DNA from: Hemileia vastatrix
Taxonomy: Eukaryota; Basidiomycota; Pucciniomycetes; Pucciniales; Zaghouaniaceae
DNA length: 64,000 bases
Assembly: GCA_030280995.1 (NCBI GenBank)
Contig: JASXTE010000008.1
Coordinates: forward strand, 10,781,212-10,845,211
Direction: 5' to 3'
This document shows, piece after piece, positions 62,791-64,000 of the stretch. The stretch's first letter is position 1. Every line of letters starts with the position of its first letter. Position numbers and translations under genes: made by a program. Under the pieces are notes generated by a model. It was not told where the DNA came from. It did no database searches and was given only the letters and a program-made list of their open reading frames with translations.

Positions 62791-64000
62791 TTTTCAGGCT
62801 TAATTCAATTAAAGAGACTTGAATAGCTTGATTAGTCAGTTGTCTAGAAGATTTAAATAATTCTGTATAAATTTTTTTTCTAAATCAAATTAATTAATAA
62901 AAAAAAATTCAATGTAATGGTCTCATTAATTTAATCTTACTAATTATAAATGGTATACAGCTTACAGTTGGTAAAAAAATAGAACTAATTATTTAAAACA
63001 ATTTTTAAATGAATTTAACAGTACTAATGAATATGTACTATAATGGTTTGGTTTTATATTTTTAAGGTGGTGTAAAAGAATGTAGAATATAAGCCCAAAA
63101 CCTCCTCCTTTTATATCCATGAATTCCCCAGTGTTACCCTTGATTTACTAATCCTTTACAAGGCCAATAACGCCCCAAAATAGCATTTACATATCCCCAT
63201 CAACCCAAGGATTAACAAATTATAAAAGAAGAATCATATCACATGCCAAAATAGAAAGATAACAGGGGTTAATCCATCAAGATAAACTAATATCCAAAAT
63301 GTGAGTATATGCATGTAATTCTTAAAATAAATTACTAAATAAGGAGAGAAAGGACCTCAATAGAATGTCTTATTAAGGGATATTAGCAGTAGAAATGAAG
63401 CTATTAATTATTACAAATTTATACATGAAGTACCCATCTAAAAATTACCAATATAGCATGAGAAACCATTGATAAACCAAAAATAAGACATGAAATGTGG
63501 GGTAAATGAATTCAGACTCTTGTAAGATGCTTGAATGGGTAAATACTTGGATAAATAGGCGATTTTAAGCATGGTAGTGAAATCTGGGAACCAATCTTGA
63601 GGTTATTAATGAAATTTGTGCATATAATAAGATCAATGTACTAATAATGAAATTAGGACACTAAATAAGTGCCTCTCACTTATTTTAGGTCATTTACACA
63701 TATGGAGAATACAATGTGTGGTAATTATAGTGTGAAAATACTAAATTTGTTAATAATGATGCTGTGCACATGGGATAAATTCAGGAAGCATGAGGCCAGT
63801 ACACTAAAGCCATTTCTAGCATAATAAACATCAATTTTGAAAATTGTTATTTATAATACATTTAAGTAGCCAAATCAATAGTCCTAAATTAAAAAAATGG
63901 ATCTGTTAAAGGGCAACTTTAATATCATAAAATTTATAGCACATATATTCAACTTTAAGTGATTTAAAGCTCATTAATTCATTTTTTCACTATATTAATG
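62791..64000 (-). repeat. E4-type LTR running off the window
   Basis: Plus-strand start TTTCAGGCTTAATTC, then the order of blocks of the E4 LTR (TCTAGAAGATTTAAAT, TAATTATAAATGG, CCTCCTTTTATA at 63104-63115, GTGGGGTAAATGAA, ATTTATAGCACATATATTCA). No PBS on its left, so it is a 3' or solo LTR. The target duplication cannot be checked. Confidence 0.85.

Overview
The window is a dense, nested graveyard of transposable elements in an AT-rich eukaryotic genome. I find no host gene, rRNA, tRNA or CRISPR array. The best guess is a basidiomycete fungus, probably a rust (Pucciniales). The reasons are chromodomain Ty3/gypsy elements with the integrase signature familiar from rusts, short (58-66 bp) spliceosomal introns, Harbinger-type transposases, and remains of the Tet/JBP-like 2OG-Fe(II) dioxygenase family that is expanded in rusts. 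The organism is an inference.

Layout. (1) 1-7007: minus-strand Ty3/gypsy element E1 (gag-protease, then pol after a -1 frameshift site) with its 5' LTR; the 3' end lies outside the window. E1 sits in (2) 7013-9492, a decayed Harbinger-like element carrying a Tet/JBP-like tail and a transposase N-terminal fragment. (3) 9677-9937: a complete MITE (family C). (4) 10508-12540: a second decayed Harbinger transposase, split by solo LTR 10901-12038. (5) 12580-12796: MITE D; 13044-13848: solo LTR; 14300-15140: diverged tandem repeat and A-rich tract. (6) 15320-24560: a third copy of the Tet-type DNA element split by E2 (15581-24177), a full-length but dead chromovirus. (7) 24650-26142: LTR and MITE fragments and AT-rich DNA; 26143-27432: solo LTR. 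(8) 27484-36639: E3, a nearly intact 9.2 kb chromovirus with 5-bp duplications and nearly identical LTRs. (9) 37053-40278: Harbinger element A with an intact 397-aa transposase (one 66-bp intron) and a 335-bp tandem array. (10) 41401-42182: solo LTR; 43344-43543: MITE B. (11) 43833-61483: old chromovirus E4, whose left LTR holds MITE D (44011-44221) and a 4.3 kb family-C element (45198-49473), and whose pol holds Harbinger element B (51549-55071). (12) 61489-62152: family-C end and a second MITE B; 62791-64000: another E4-type LTR running off the window.

The most interesting system is the Harbinger-type DNA transposon whose interior carries a Tet/JBP-like dioxygenase gene (53010-53627), with related modules at two other loci (7013-8850 and 15320-15580 plus 24178-24560). 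Fungal Tet/JBP genes are known to travel with KDZ transposons; a Harbinger association would be different. Other notable points are the identical GTAAG target duplication at all three insertions of the E2 LTR family, an apparently spliced coiled-coil ORF0 upstream of gag in the chromoviruses, and a textbook -1 slippery site in E1.

E2, E3 and E4 are one chromovirus lineage (shared ORF0-gag-pol order, related PBS, LTRs opening TGTCAGCC or a close variant). E1 is a separate Ty3 lineage with a different PBS. In their reading orientation most LTRs place a TATA box inside the LTR. Coordinates of repeat boundaries were set by comparing copies by eye and may be off by a few bases.
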